64,000 bases of DNA from Gordonibacter massiliensis (ex Traore et al. 2017). GTDB taxonomy: Bacteria > Actinomycetota > Coriobacteriia > Coriobacteriales > Eggerthellaceae. The notes beneath the pieces were generated by a model. It saw only the letters and a program-made list of their open reading frames with translations, ran no database searches and had not been told where the DNA came from. The position numbers were made by a program, and so were the translations under genes. The DNA lies in NCBI GenBank assembly GCA_900170005.1, contig LT827128.1, positions 62,001 to 126,000 on the forward strand, in the 5' to 3' direction. Below, one piece after another: positions 8,959 through 16,957 of the stretch (positions are counted from its first letter, which is position 1; each line of letters opens with the position of its first letter).

Positions 8959-9010
8959 GCGGGACCTCCTCGTGTTCGACCCGGCGCGAGCCGGTTTTTC
9001 TCGTGGGGAG

Positions 9011-9016
9011 ATTATA
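9011..9016 (-). promoter_or_regulatory. Probable -10 element of guaA
   Basis: A TATAAT reads on the minus strand 53 nt ahead of the guaA start. No good -35 is visible, so the promoter call rests on the -10 and its position. Confidence 0.45.
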
Positions 9017-9106
9017 GCGGAAAGCAACGCCGTTCGAGAGGCAGGTAGGGGCGAACTCCCGGCATTTCGCCCGATGGACGGGCGGTTGCTTGGGCGCTCG
9101 ATACTG

Positions 9107-9270
9107 TCGGAGTCTTGCGGTGGGTTGGTTGTGCCCGGTGCGTCGAAGATGTTGTCAGCGCTCATGCGCGCATGAGGAAAATGGCGCTCTGCCGGAGTCT
9201 GCCGGTTGGTCGATCGCGCCCAGTGCATCGGAGATGCTGCAGGCGTGCATGGGGCATGATGAAGATGGTT
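9107..9270. repeat. Imperfect tandem duplication (two units of about 80 bp)
   Basis: The segments 9107-9186 and 9192-9270 align as diverged direct repeats. Each runs GGAGTCT.GC..., TGCCC/CGCCC.GTGC.TCG..GATG, GC.TGCA/ATG..., then a run reading A/G-TGAAGAUGG-like at the end. Neither strand has a convincing gene through them. They lie 150-310 nt upstream of guaA, outside the nearby palindromic elements. Confidence 0.5.
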
Positions 9271-9342
9271 CTTTTTCCAAAGCCGCTTGTGACGGGCAAT
9301 TTCCAAGTTTCTGTCAACGAAACGCATGATTTCTTCGGGTAA

Positions 9343-9632
9343 GGGGGCTCTGCTGTTAAACCGCCATTGGCATTCCGCAGGCCAACGAGTTGTCATCCTG
9401 AGCGAGCGGAGCATTCGGCAGTCCGGCGGACCGTCGAACTCCCGAGCATGCGGAGCGGGCGCGGGGAGGCCCCGCGAAGCGGGGACGAAGGATCCCGCGC
9501 GGCGACAGCCTGAGGCGCCCCGGCTGGCGCCGCGCGGGATCCTTCGGCTTCGGCGGCTTTCGCCGCCTCCGCTCAGGATGACAATCCGGCCGGGTGTATG
9601 TCGATGCTGGTTTGCTGGTTCAACAGCGGGGC
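9343..9632. mobile_element. Palindromic element, 'GTCATCCTGAGC' family, copy 1
   Basis: An element of about 290 bp with inverted ends. The left end reads GGGGCTCTGCTGTTAAACC and the right end is the reverse of GAGCCCCGCTGTTGAACC. Inside, GTTGTCATCCTGAGCGAGCG near the left is mirrored by CTCAGGATGACAAT on the right, with inner arms GGATCCCGCGCGGC / GCCGCGCGGGATCC. No transposase is encoded. Related copies lie at 16629-16775, and core-only copies inside lhr (30017-30133) and tatD (35981-36141). Confidence 0.75.
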
Positions 9633-9718
9633 TCTGGGCTCTCCGCAAATCGGGGTCGGGCTTATGCGCTTGAGCCGTTGCCGACGAGCCGCTTGCACCC
9701 TCGGAGAAGGGCACTCGT

Positions 9719-9881
9719 GGCACAAAAATCACCGATGTCCCCCTTCTAGGACGCTCGCAAGAAGGTCGCGTTGCTTTTTGGAGTTTTGCGACCTGCGAAA
9801 ACGCGTTTGGTATGCCGAGGCGGGCGCGTAAGGGAGGTCTTTGGCGGGCGTCTTGATGGGGACATCGGTGATTTTTGTGCA
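9719..9881 (+). mobile_element. 163-bp MITE-like element, 'AAAATCACCG' family, copy A
   Basis: The ends are near-perfect inverted repeats: GCACAAAAATCACCGATGTC then CCC at 9720-9742, and the complementary GGGGACATCGGTGATTTTTG then TGC at 9858-9880. The interior carries GTTTTGCGACCTGCGAAAACG (9783-9803), a core shared with the other copies. No open frame is plausible. It lies 87 nt after the 'GTCATCCTGAGC' element. Confidence 0.8.
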
Positions 9882-9941
9882 GACGCAGAGGCGCTGGGCT
9901 TTCCGGAGGCCAAGGCGTTGGGTTTCGACGCCTGCGGGATG

Positions 9942-10349
9942 CTACAGACCGTCGGGGGAGATGTGGTCGATGCGCTTGAGAGCGGGGTGGGCGACGAGGG
10001 CTCCAACCACCGCGCCGAGGGCGTCGGGCAGCCAGCTTTCCAGGCCCATTCCCCATGCGAACAGCCGGTACAGCGCAACGGCTGCACCGAAGACGATGGC
10101 GATTGCCGCTGCGGCGGCGCAGGCTTGCGAAAGCGGCATGTGCTGCCAAAGCGCGTTCGCCAACAGGAAGCTCAGGCCAGCGAAAGCCGCGAACCGCACC
10201 ACAGGCGAGGCGGCCGCGAAGCCCAGGGCGATGGCGACGATGCCCGCCGCTACGAGGGCCCATCGTCCGAGCACGATAAAACGGCGAGCCGTGGAAGGCT
10301 TCGCCGGATGCCCTGCAGGGCGGGAGACGTGTCGTTGCTCTATGCTCAT
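9942..10349 (-). CDS. Small membrane protein, VanZ-like
   Basis: A 135-residue protein with about four hydrophobic segments. The spacing 'VVRFAAFAGLSFLL', then 'ALYRLF', then 'SWLPDALGAVVGALVAH' resembles the C-terminal half of VanZ-like proteins, in which an aromatic-rich helix is followed by a conserved Asp and Gly-rich helix. The similarity is partial: the usual 'DK..H' before the first block is absent. VanZ-like proteins are membrane proteins of unclear biochemical role, sometimes linked to glycopeptide resistance. The start ATG 10349 lacks a Shine-Dalgarno sequence. It is divergent from the padR operon, with more than 400 nt between. Confidence 0.5.
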   Translation of the reverse strand: MSIEQRHVSRPAGHPAKPSTARRFIVLGRWALVAAGIVAIALGFAAASPVVRFAAFAGLSFLLANALWQHMPLSQACAAAAAIAIVFGAAVALYRLFAWGMGLESWLPDALGAVVGALVAHPALKRIDHISPDGL

Positions 10350-10752
10350 GCAGCCAGCGTAGCGCAGCGGAGCCGCGCCTTTCGCGCGTCGCGTGGGCCG
10401 CAGCCCGTTCGTTGCCGTCGCGAAACGTGCCGGTAGCCATGCCCACCTGCGTAATGCCGCGCCCGTTTGGATGCGCTCGCAGGGCGAGCCTCGGTGCAGC
10501 CGCCCGCCGCCGCGCGTGCGGCACAAGCCGGAAGGACCTCCGCCGACGATCGCCGCGCCACCGCCCGCAGCCCACTTGGTGTCGCTTCCGGCGACGGCGT
10601 CGCGTGCGGTTTCGAAGTCGCAAGCGCCGATGCCCCCGTCGTTGAAAGCCGACGCGCTTGCCCCGTTCTCCTCCGAGGACCGTTCAGCTCGCCTGCCTCC
10701 GTCCGCCAACTGTGCTTCATTGCCCGTTTCCTCAAGGCCTACGATATTAATA
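10350..10752. other. Intergenic region upstream of padR without a supported gene
   Basis: About 400 bp of high-GC sequence. Open frames exist on both strands but none has a ribosome site or recognisable motif. The palindromic padR operator begins at its right edge. Confidence 0.4.
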
Positions 10753-10807
10753 TACTGTGCGCCGCACACTAACGTGTGATATATGATATAGTGTGCAACA
10801 CACAGTA
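10753..10807 (+). promoter_or_regulatory. Two-half inverted operator before padR
   Basis: TACTGTG-N5-CACACTA (10753-10771) is mirrored by TAGTGTG-N5-CACAGTA (10789-10807), giving a 55-bp dyad whose half-sites are exact reverse complements. The AT-rich centre (GTGATATATGATATA) probably contains the promoter. The right half ends 18 nt before the padR start, so bound PadR would block transcription of its own operon. Confidence 0.75.
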
Positions 10808-10824
10808 AAGGAAAGGAGGGGCGC

Positions 10825-11262
10825 ATGGGGGGCGGAGACACGGTTTCGAGCATGGTGCTGGAGCTGCGGCGCGGCACGCTGGTCATGTTGGTGCTCAGCC
10901 AGCTTCGCGAGCCCGCCTACGGGTACGCGCTGGTGAAAACGCTTGCCGACCACGGCATTCCCATCGAGGCCAACACGCTGTACCCGCTGATGCGCCGCCT
11001 TGAGTCGCAAGGGCTGCTGACGAGCGAATGGGACAACGGCGGCTCGAAGCCGCGCAAGTACTACCGAACCACCGACGAGGGGCTGCGGGTGCTGCGCGAA
11101 GTGGAGGATCAGTGGCACGTGCTGTGCGGCGGGGTGAACGCGTTGCTTCGCGCGGGAGAAGAGGCCGATGGCCCCGCTGGTGTCGAATCGCACGAACAGG
11201 CGCCAAACGCGAAAAAGGCCGGCAACGGCGAAGGGAAGGAACGAAACGATGGCACACGATAA
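10825..11262 (+). CDS. PadR family transcriptional regulator
   Basis: This 145-residue protein has the PadR winged helix at residues 12-95. It includes 'LRRGTLVMLVLSQL', 'PAYGYALVKTL', 'ANTLYPLMRRLESQGLL' and 'PRKYYRTTDEG', the standard order of helices and wing. PadR proteins are dimeric repressors, usually released by a small phenolic or other hydrophobic ligand. The C-terminal tail (110-145) is charged and not conserved. A GGAAAGGAGG lies just before ATG 10825. The gene overlaps the next gene by 14 nt, and the dyad at 10753-10807 suggests autoregulation. Confidence 0.93.
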   Translation: MGGGDTVSSMVLELRRGTLVMLVLSQLREPAYGYALVKTLADHGIPIEANTLYPLMRRLESQGLLTSEWDNGGSKPRKYYRTTDEGLRVLREVEDQWHVLCGGVNALLRAGEEADGPAGVESHEQAPNAKKAGNGEGKERNDGTR

Positions 11263-12244
11263 CGACTTGATCGAGCGCTACCTGTACGCCGTCACGCGGC
11301 ACCTGCCCGCCGGCCAGCGCGCGGACGTGGCCGACGAGCTGCGCACGCTGATATCCGATATGCTCGACGAGCGCTGCGGCACGCTGCCGCCCACGGCGAA
11401 GGACGTTCGCGTGGTGCTCACCGAATTGGGCACGCCGGGGGAGATGGTGCGCAAGTACACCGACGGGGAGGGGAAGTGCCTCATCGGACAGCCGTACTAC
11501 TCGCAGTACCTGTTCGTGCTGAAGATCGTGCTGGCTTGCACGACCGGCGGCATTGCCGTGGCGGGCGTGCTGTCGCTGGCCTCAGGGACTTCCGGGGGCG
11601 TGCTGATCGAAGGTCTCGGCTGGCTGGGCACGTTGGTCACGGCGCTGGCCTTCGCGTTCTCGTTCGTGACGGTGCTGTTCGCCGTGTTCTCGCACAAGGG
11701 CGTGGAAGTGGAGGTGATGGGGTCGCTCGACGACCTGCCGCCGGTGCCGCGCGAGACGAAGGCGTCCACACGGGGCGACGCTGTGGCGGGCATCGTGTTC
11801 TCCGTGGTGTTCGCGGCCGTGTTCCTGCTGTTCCCTGACGTGCTGAATGCGCTATCGCACCGCGGGGACGGCGTGCCGTTCAACCCGTTCGATGTGGAGG
11901 CCATCCGCGCCTCGGCCTGGGTCATCATCGCGTGGACGCTTTTGTGCGTGGCCGGTGAAAGCTTCAAGCTGGTCGAAGGCCGTTACTCGATGCGGCTTCT
12001 GGCGGTGGCGCTGGTGGTGGACGTGGTGGCGGCGGCGCTTGTGGTGTTCTGGCTGTCGAACTACCAGATCATCGACGGGCAGGCTCTGGTCGGGGCACTG
12101 GAGTCGACGGGCGACGACGTGGGCGGGACCGTTCGTTGGGTGCTGGTGAACGTGCAGGTGGCGTTCTGCGGGCTCGTGCTGCTGGCGCTGGCCATCGACG
12201 CCATCGATGCGACGGTGCGAACGCTCAAAGCCCGGCATTCGTAG
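11249..12244 (+). CDS. HAAS-domain membrane protein, partner of PadR
   Basis: The 331-residue product starts with a cytosolic region of about 85 residues. 'LIERYLYAVTRHLP', 'RADVADELRTLISDML' and 'ELGTPGEMVRKY' match the HAAS signalling domain that almost always accompanies PadR regulators in Gram-positives. Six or so transmembrane segments follow (about 92-325). HAAS proteins are thought to sense membrane or ligand state and relay it to PadR, so this pair looks like a small sensory module. ATG 11249 follows AAGGGAAGGA. It overlaps padR, implying co-translation. No transporter follows in the same operon. Confidence 0.8.
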   Translation: MAHDNDLIERYLYAVTRHLPAGQRADVADELRTLISDMLDERCGTLPPTAKDVRVVLTELGTPGEMVRKYTDGEGKCLIGQPYYSQYLFVLKIVLACTTGGIAVAGVLSLASGTSGGVLIEGLGWLGTLVTALAFAFSFVTVLFAVFSHKGVEVEVMGSLDDLPPVPRETKASTRGDAVAGIVFSVVFAAVFLLFPDVLNALSHRGDGVPFNPFDVEAIRASAWVIIAWTLLCVAGESFKLVEGRYSMRLLAVALVVDVVAAALVVFWLSNYQIIDGQALVGALESTGDDVGGTVRWVLVNVQVAFCGLVLLALAIDAIDATVRTLKARHS

Positions 12245-12401
12245 CGGCCGCGGCCGGCACTCCGCCTTCCGACGGGAATGCGGGGCGTTCTTCTCGGTTT
12301 TCGCCCCTATCGGTATCTGCTTGTAGGATAATGTCGTAGATTTGCGTACGCGGCCGTCAGGGGACGGGCCGTGCCGAGTGCGATGCGAGAGGGGTTTGCC
12401 A

Positions 12402-13793
12402 ATGAGCGATAAACCGACGCCGACCATGGGGGCCAAGGACAGTCCGGACGCGGTGTACGATGCGCGCCCGCTGGGCGTGCCGAAGATGACGCTGTTCGGC
12501 CTGCAGCATATGTTCGCCATGTTCGGGGCCACGGTGCTCGTGCCGGCGCTGACGGGGCTCTCCGTCTCGGCCACGCTGCTGTTCGCGGGGTTGGGCACGC
12601 TGCTGTTCCACTTCCTGGCGAAGGGGAAGGTGCCGGCGTTTCTGGGGTCGTCGTTCGCGTTCATCGCGGGCTACGCGGCCATCGCGCCGAACGGCGAGGC
12701 GAACCTGCTGCCGTACGCGTGCCTGGGCGTGGCGTGCGCGGGCCTGCTGTACCTGGTGCTGTCGGCGCTGTTCCGCGTGTTCGGCCCCGACCGCGTCATG
12801 CGCTTCTTCCCGCCCGTGGTCACCGGGCCCATCGTCATCTGCATCGGGCTCATCCTGGCCAGCTCGGCTATCACGAACGCCTCCTCCAACTGGCTCATCG
12901 CCGTGGTGGCCATCGCCGTCATCGTGGTGTGCAACATCTGGGGCAAGGGCATGATCAAGATCATCCCCATCTTGCTGGGCGTGGTCGTGTCCTATATCGT
13001 GGCCGCGTTCGCGGGCGAGGTCGGCTTCGCCTCCGTGGCCGCGGCGCCGTGGATCGGCCTGCCGGTGGCGTGGGACAACACCGTGTTCGCGCTGTTCGGC
13101 GACAACTTCGACGCGGGATTGGCCATCACGGCCATCATCACCATCATGCCGCTGGCGTTCGCCACGATGATCGAGCACATCGGCGACGTGTCGGCCATCA
13201 GCTCCACGTGCAACCGCAACTACATTGCCGAGCCCGGCCTGCACCGCACGCTGTTGGGCGACGGCTTGGCCACCATTTTGGCGTCGCTCTTCGGCGCGCC
13301 GGCGAACACCACCTACGGCGAGAACACGGGCGTGCTGGCGCTGACCCGCGTGTTCGATCCGCGCGTCATCCGCATCGCGGCGTGCTTCGCCATCGTGTTC
13401 TCGTTCTCGCCGAAGTTCGCGGCCGTGGTGGCGGCCATGCCGGCGTGCGTGGTGGGCGGCGTGTCGCTCGTGCTGTACGGCATGATATCGGCCGTGGGCA
13501 TCCGCAACCTGGTGGAGAACCACGTGGACTTCATGAAGAGCCGCAACGTGCTTATCACGGCGCTCATCCTGGTGCTGTCGCTGGGCATCGCCTACAGTGC
13601 GGCGGGCGCCATCGTGCTGCCGCTGGGCGGCATCACCATCTCACTGTCGGGTTTGGCCGTGGGCTCGGTCGTGGGCATTCTGATGAACGTGATCCTGCCG
13701 GGCCACGAAGAGGCCGTCGGCGCGCCGCGCGAGCCGGAGGAGATGCCCGACGTGCCCATGCCACTGGAGGACATCCGGCCGGCGAACGGGTAA
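12402..13793 (+). CDS. uraA: NCS2 family uracil/xanthine permease
   Basis: This 463-residue integral membrane protein carries the NCS2 nucleobase transporter pattern. It has 'FGLQHMFAMFGATVLVP' early (first helix with the conserved QH), 'PPVVTGPIVICIGLILA' (helix 5), 'MIEHIGDV' with the substrate-binding Glu, and 'ANTTYGENTGVLALTRV', which replaces the equivalent UraA block. Uracil:proton symport is the best guess because of the GENTG sequence. The start ATG 12402 has GAGAGGGG upstream; the frame extends to 12342 without similarity. It is monocistronic, ending in a strong terminator. Its position is not next to pyrimidine biosynthesis genes. Confidence 0.9.
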   Translation: MSDKPTPTMGAKDSPDAVYDARPLGVPKMTLFGLQHMFAMFGATVLVPALTGLSVSATLLFAGLGTLLFHFLAKGKVPAFLGSSFAFIAGYAAIAPNGEANLLPYACLGVACAGLLYLVLSALFRVFGPDRVMRFFPPVVTGPIVICIGLILASSAITNASSNWLIAVVAIAVIVVCNIWGKGMIKIIPILLGVVVSYIVAAFAGEVGFASVAAAPWIGLPVAWDNTVFALFGDNFDAGLAITAIITIMPLAFATMIEHIGDVSAISSTCNRNYIAEPGLHRTLLGDGLATILASLFGAPANTTYGENTGVLALTRVFDPRVIRIAACFAIVFSFSPKFAAVVAAMPACVVGGVSLVLYGMISAVGIRNLVENHVDFMKSRNVLITALILVLSLGIAYSAAGAIVLPLGGITISLSGLAVGSVVGILMNVILPGHEEAVGAPREPEEMPDVPMPLEDIRPANG

Positions 13794-13886
13794 GACGCAG
13801 TCGCACGCTCCCGGTGCGAGAGCGCGCGACTTAATGGCTTCGCAGTGCGGCGGCACGGAGCGCGAACGCCCGGTCTTTGCGAACGC

Positions 13887-13930
13887 AACGCGACCCCTCT
13901 GCTTGACGCGGAGGGGTCGCGTTTTTTCTT
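13887..13930 (+). terminator. Intrinsic terminator after uraA
   Basis: The stem ACGCGACCCCTC / GAGGGGTCGCGT is followed directly by TTTTTTCTT. This is the clearest rho-independent terminator in the window. Confidence 0.9.
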
Positions 13931-14007
13931 CGGGCCGGCGAGACGGCGCGGTGCCGGAGGGGATTCGAGCACATTGCCGGCAGGGGCTTCGCGCGTTGTC
14001 GGCGAGT

Positions 14008-14244
14008 TTAGCGCAGCGTGGCTTTGTACAGGTCCTCCACCTTCTTGCGGGCCCACGGGGTTTTGCGCAGGAACTTGAGCGAGCTTTTGATGCTGGGGTC
14101 GTTGGCGAAGCAGTTGATGCGGACGCGGCTGGCCAAGTCGTCCCAACCGTACTCGTCCACCAGGCGGGTGAGCATCGCCTCCAGCGTCACGCCGTGCAGC
14201 GGGTCGTTGGGGTGTTCTCGCTCGATGGGGTTGTCGTTCGGCAT
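14008..14244 (-). CDS. VF530 family DNA-binding protein
   Basis: A 78-residue protein with the VF530 (DUF2132) signature: '[17 protein letters not shown]', '[15 protein letters not shown]' and '[19 protein letters not shown]'. The family is a small helical fold shown in one member to bind DNA; its cellular role is unknown. The start ATG 14244 has GAGGAGGG eight bases upstream, and the length fits the family. It is convergent with uraA and divergent from the tetR gene. Confidence 0.88.
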   Translation of the reverse strand: MPNDNPIEREHPNDPLHGVTLEAMLTRLVDEYGWDDLASRVRINCFANDPSIKSSLKFLRKTPWARKKVEDLYKATLR

Positions 14245-14315
14245 GCTGGCGGCCCTCCTCGGTTTCGCTTGACGCCTTCCATGATGCCATATTCGGGGGA
14301 GGCGGCGCCGCGCGC

Positions 14316-14358
14316 TTGACTTCGGCTTCGAACGCCTATATATTACATACGTAATATA
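14316..14358 (+). promoter_or_regulatory. Promoter with palindromic operator before the TetR gene
   Basis: TTGACT (14316-14321) and TATATT (14339-14344) are 17 bp apart. The -10 is part of the dyad TATATTAC-ATAC-GTAATATA (14339-14358), a likely self-repression site for the TetR protein encoded 26 nt downstream. Confidence 0.75.
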
Positions 14359-14383
14359 ACAAGTGCAATCTATAGGAGGGGCC

Positions 14384-14938
14384 ATGCCGGAGCAGAGGGT
14401 TTCGCAGGAGCAGGTGCTGGATGCCGCGCTCGCCATCGTGCGGGAGCGGGGCGAGTCGGCGCTTTCCGCTCGGTCGGTGGCGGATCGGGCCGGCTGCTCC
14501 GTTCAGCCCATCTACAGCCTGTTCGGCGATATGCAAGGGCTGGTGAGGGCGCTGTACGAGCACGCCCGCACCTGGGTGGCGGGCTACAACCGCGAGCACG
14601 AGGGCGATGGGCGCAACCCTTTCGAGGCGAACGGCTTGGCGCACTTGCGACTCGCCCAGACGGAGACGAACCTGTTCCGCTTTTTGTACCTGTCGCCCCA
14701 TCTGCAGCCGGACAGCTTCGAGGATCTGTTCGCCAGCGTGGCGCTCGACGGCGTCGAGGAGTGCATCGCCCAGATGGGCGACCTCGATTTGGATGCGGCC
14801 CGCGACCTGTACCTGGACATGATCATCTACACGCACGGCTTGGCGGCCATGCTGGCGAACGGCGCCGGCTTCGACGTTGACAAGATGCGCGACCGGCTGA
14901 ACGCCGCTTCCCTCGCGTTTCTGGCGAAGGCGCGGTGA
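14384..14938 (+). CDS. TetR family transcriptional regulator
   Basis: This 184-residue protein has an N-terminal TetR helix-turn-helix (residues 8-50: '[38 protein letters not shown]'-type pattern) and an all-helical ligand/dimerisation domain with a WHG-like arrangement ('[14 protein letters not shown]'). ATG 14384 follows AGGAGG by five bases; an upstream in-frame ATG at 14363 has no ribosome site. The gene overlaps the next coding start (GTG at 14935) by 4 nt, so it probably controls the ferredoxin-type membrane protein together with itself. Confidence 0.9.
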   Translation: MPEQRVSQEQVLDAALAIVRERGESALSARSVADRAGCSVQPIYSLFGDMQGLVRALYEHARTWVAGYNREHEGDGRNPFEANGLAHLRLAQTETNLFRFLYLSPHLQPDSFEDLFASVALDGVEECIAQMGDLDLDAARDLYLDMIIYTHGLAAMLANGAGFDVDKMRDRLNAASLAFLAKAR

Positions 14939-15756
14939 GGGTGATGGCGCGTTCTGCGGAAGAGGCGCGAAGGCCCGCGACGGGCGCTCGCATCCGCCGC
15001 GCGACGGGGAAGCGCCAGCGTGCTCGGCGATTGGCGCTGACGGTGTCGTTCCTGCTGTTTCCCATCACCATATTCTACTTCTCGCCGGTGCTCGTCATCG
15101 AAGGCGCGCTTGCGGGAGCGGTGGTGGGCAGCATGCTCGTGTTTTTGCTGCAGTTCGCGTCGGCGCTCGTGCTTCGCCGCGCGTTTTGCGGGTGGCTGTG
15201 CGCGGCGGGCGGGCTGCAGGAGATAGAGGCCGATGCGGTAGGCAAGCCGGCGAGGCTGGGGTGGCGCACGCGCATCAAGTACGTCATCTGGGTGCCGTGG
15301 CTCGCCTCCATCGTGGCGTGCGCCTGGATGGCGGGCGGCTTCTCGACGATCGACCCGCTGGCCGGCATTCCGGGCGGCGTGTCGCTGAACAACCCGCTGG
15401 GGTTGGGCATCTACTTCGGCATCGTGGCGCTGTTCTTCGTTCCCAACCTGTTTTTGGGACGGCGGGCCATGTGCCATTGCATCTGCTGGATGGCGCCTTT
15501 CATGGTGCTAGGCGGGAAACTGGGGCACGCGATGCGCGCACTGCAGCTGCACGTCGACGCGCGGCCGGAGACGTGCATCGGATGCGGAAAGTGCTCGAAG
15601 GCGTGCCCTATGAGCCTGGACGTGCAGGCTTTGCTGCAGGGCGGGGCCATCGCGGATGCCGAGTGCATCCAGTGCGGCGCGTGCGCGGACACGTGCCCGA
15701 AGGACACGCTCTCGCTGCGATTCGGGCGGATGGGAAGGCGCACGGGCGGCGCGTAG
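14935..15756 (+). CDS. NapH-like membrane-bound 4Fe-4S ferredoxin protein
   Basis: This 273-residue protein combines membrane helices (about 34-53, 56-80, 117-135, 155-175) with NapH/NosR-type Cys motifs. 'CGWLCAAGG' lies at 85-93 and 'CHCICW' at 180-185. A C-terminal two-cluster ferredoxin has Cys 214, 217, 220, 224 and Cys 244, 247, 250, 254. Such proteins pass electrons between the quinone pool and a soluble or periplasmic partner. No reductase is adjacent, so the partner is unknown. Starts at GTG 14935 (overlapping the tetR stop), GTG 14941 or ATG 14944 are all possible; they change only the first three residues. Confidence 0.82.
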   Translation: MRVMARSAEEARRPATGARIRRATGKRQRARRLALTVSFLLFPITIFYFSPVLVIEGALAGAVVGSMLVFLLQFASALVLRRAFCGWLCAAGGLQEIEADAVGKPARLGWRTRIKYVIWVPWLASIVACAWMAGGFSTIDPLAGIPGGVSLNNPLGLGIYFGIVALFFVPNLFLGRRAMCHCICWMAPFMVLGGKLGHAMRALQLHVDARPETCIGCGKCSKACPMSLDVQALLQGGAIADAECIQCGACADTCPKDTLSLRFGRMGRRTGGA

Positions 15757-15820
15757 GCGCGCGTTCGGCGTGGCCCGGCGGATTCCGCGCGTCGGGCACG
15801 TGTCCTTTAGCCGACCGTGC

Positions 15821-15826
15821 TATACT
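15821..15826 (+). promoter_or_regulatory. Likely -10 element of the yjdF leader
   Basis: TATACT lies just upstream of the structured leader. No strong -35 is visible at the expected spacing. Confidence 0.45.
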
Positions 15827-15834
15827 GCCCCTGC

Positions 15835-16007
15835 GAAGATGAAAACACGACCCCGTCGGGTAGTCGGGGTGCGGTGGGGCGGTGCAAACCGCCCGGAGCG
15901 TGTCGTCATGGTGGGCGAAGCGCTTCGGGCACGCAGCATCCCCTTCCGTCAGTAACCTGCCTCCTTGGTTGTCCCTTCTTCGTTCGTTCACAACGACATA
16001 AGGAGGA
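15835..16007 (+). promoter_or_regulatory. yjdF-type riboswitch leader with ribosome-site sequestration
   Basis: The leader has compact hairpins (CCCCG...CGGGG at 15851-15868, GGGCGGT/ACCGCCC at 15877-15894) and ends with TCCGTCAGTAACC, in the style of the yjdF RNA motif. It sits directly before a yjdF gene, where that riboswitch, known to bind azaaromatic compounds, occurs. An anti-ribosome-site CCTCCTT (15960-15966) is exactly complementary to the AAGGAGG (16000-16006) of yjdF, and flanking TTGT/ACAA extend the pairing. Control of translation is therefore likely. The motif identity is from memory and gene context, not a covariance search. Confidence 0.7.
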
Positions 16008-16010
16008 TTC

Positions 16011-16454
16011 ATGCAGGTCAACACATCATCGACGTTGACGGTGCTTCACGACGGCCAATTCTGGGTGGGCATATGCGAGCAGCGCGACGGCTCGCGCTAC
16101 GGGGCGTGCCGCTTCGTGTTCGGCCCCGAGCCGAAGGACGAGGAGGTGCTCGCCTTCGTGTGCCGGCACTGGGACCGCCTGGATTTCCGCATGCGCGACG
16201 AAGGGGACGCGGCCGAAAACGGGTCGGCACCGGTCGGCGCGCGCAATCCGAAGCGCGCCCAGCGCGAGGCGCGCAAGACGCTCGAGGCCGCCCGGCGCGG
16301 CGTGGGCACGAAAGCGCAGCAGGCGCTGTCGGCGGCCTACGAGGAGCGCAAGGACGAGCGCCGGTCGGACACTCGCGAACTCCGTGAGGCCGAGGAGCGC
16401 CGTGCCTTCGAGCTGCGCACGCTGAAGCGCAAGCGGAAGCATCGCGGGCATTGA
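16011..16454 (+). CDS. yjdF: YjdF family protein (DUF2992)
   Basis: The 147-residue product matches YjdF. It opens with 'LTVLHDGQFWVGICE', then 'RFVFGPEPKDEEVLAFV', 'NPKRAQREARK', 'GVGTKAQQAL' and a basic coiled C-terminus rich in Lys, Arg and Glu. The function is unknown; in Firmicutes the family is controlled by a riboswitch sensing azaaromatics and is thought to help cope with such toxic compounds. ATG 16011 follows AAGGAGG at four bases' distance. It appears monocistronic. Confidence 0.9.
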   Translation: MQVNTSSTLTVLHDGQFWVGICEQRDGSRYGACRFVFGPEPKDEEVLAFVCRHWDRLDFRMRDEGDAAENGSAPVGARNPKRAQREARKTLEAARRGVGTKAQQALSAAYEERKDERRSDTRELREAEERRAFELRTLKRKRKHRGH

Positions 16455-16628
16455 TCGGGGCTTTTGCGGAAGGCTGACCGGGTCGCCGACGGGTGCGTCT
16501 TTGACGTTTGGTCGGTGTGCTCGCGTTGTCTGCGAACACCGGCATTTTTCCGGTCGTTCGGCCCGCTCCGCTTCGCGCGCGGGATGCGGCGTTTGCCCGT
16601 ATTGGCGGGGTGCTTTTGCCGAAAGTGT

Positions 16629-16775
16629 CCTCCGCTGTTAAACCAGCATCGATACGCACCCGGCCGGGTTGTCATCCTGAGCATGCAACAGCCCACTGGA
16701 CTGTCGAATGCTCCGCTCGCTCGGGATGACAACGCGCTGTCTTGCGGAATGCCAATATTGGTTTAACGGCGGAAG
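16629..16775. mobile_element. Palindromic element, 'GTCATCCTGAGC' family, copy 2
   Basis: The left end CCTCCGCTGTTAAACC and the right end GGTTTAACGGCGGAAGG are inverted. Inside, GGTTGTCATCCTGAGCATGC is mirrored by GCTCGGGATGACAACGC. It is about half the length of copy 1 at 9343-9632, whose GGCCGGGTG/CACCCGGCC segment it shares. Confidence 0.75.
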
Positions 16776-16794
16776 GCTGAGCTTGATCGGTTTC

Positions 16795-16957
16795 TGCGCA
16801 AAAATCACCGACGTCCCCCCCAACGCGGGGCCCTTAAAACCCCTTCGACCACGCACCTTGGCAAAATCACGGTGTTCTCCCAGCTCGCGGAATCCAGTCT
16901 GGGTGCGACGACCGCGCTGAAGGTTCAAGCAACGGGGACATCGGCGATTTTTGCACC
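16795..16957 (-). mobile_element. 163-bp MITE-like element, 'AAAATCACCG' family, copy B
   Basis: The ends TGCGCAAAAATCACCGACGTC and GACATCGGCGATTTTTGCA are inverted. The interior core is in reverse orientation relative to copy A: GTTCTCCCAGCTCGC at 16874-16888 is the complement of the 'GCGAGCTGGGA' seen in copy D. It lies 20 nt after a 'GTCATCCTGAGC' element, repeating the pairing seen at 9.3-9.9 kb. Confidence 0.78.

Noticed and set aside
7996-9175. Plus-strand open frames across guaA
   Set aside because: Mirror-image frames of a well-supported minus-strand gene.
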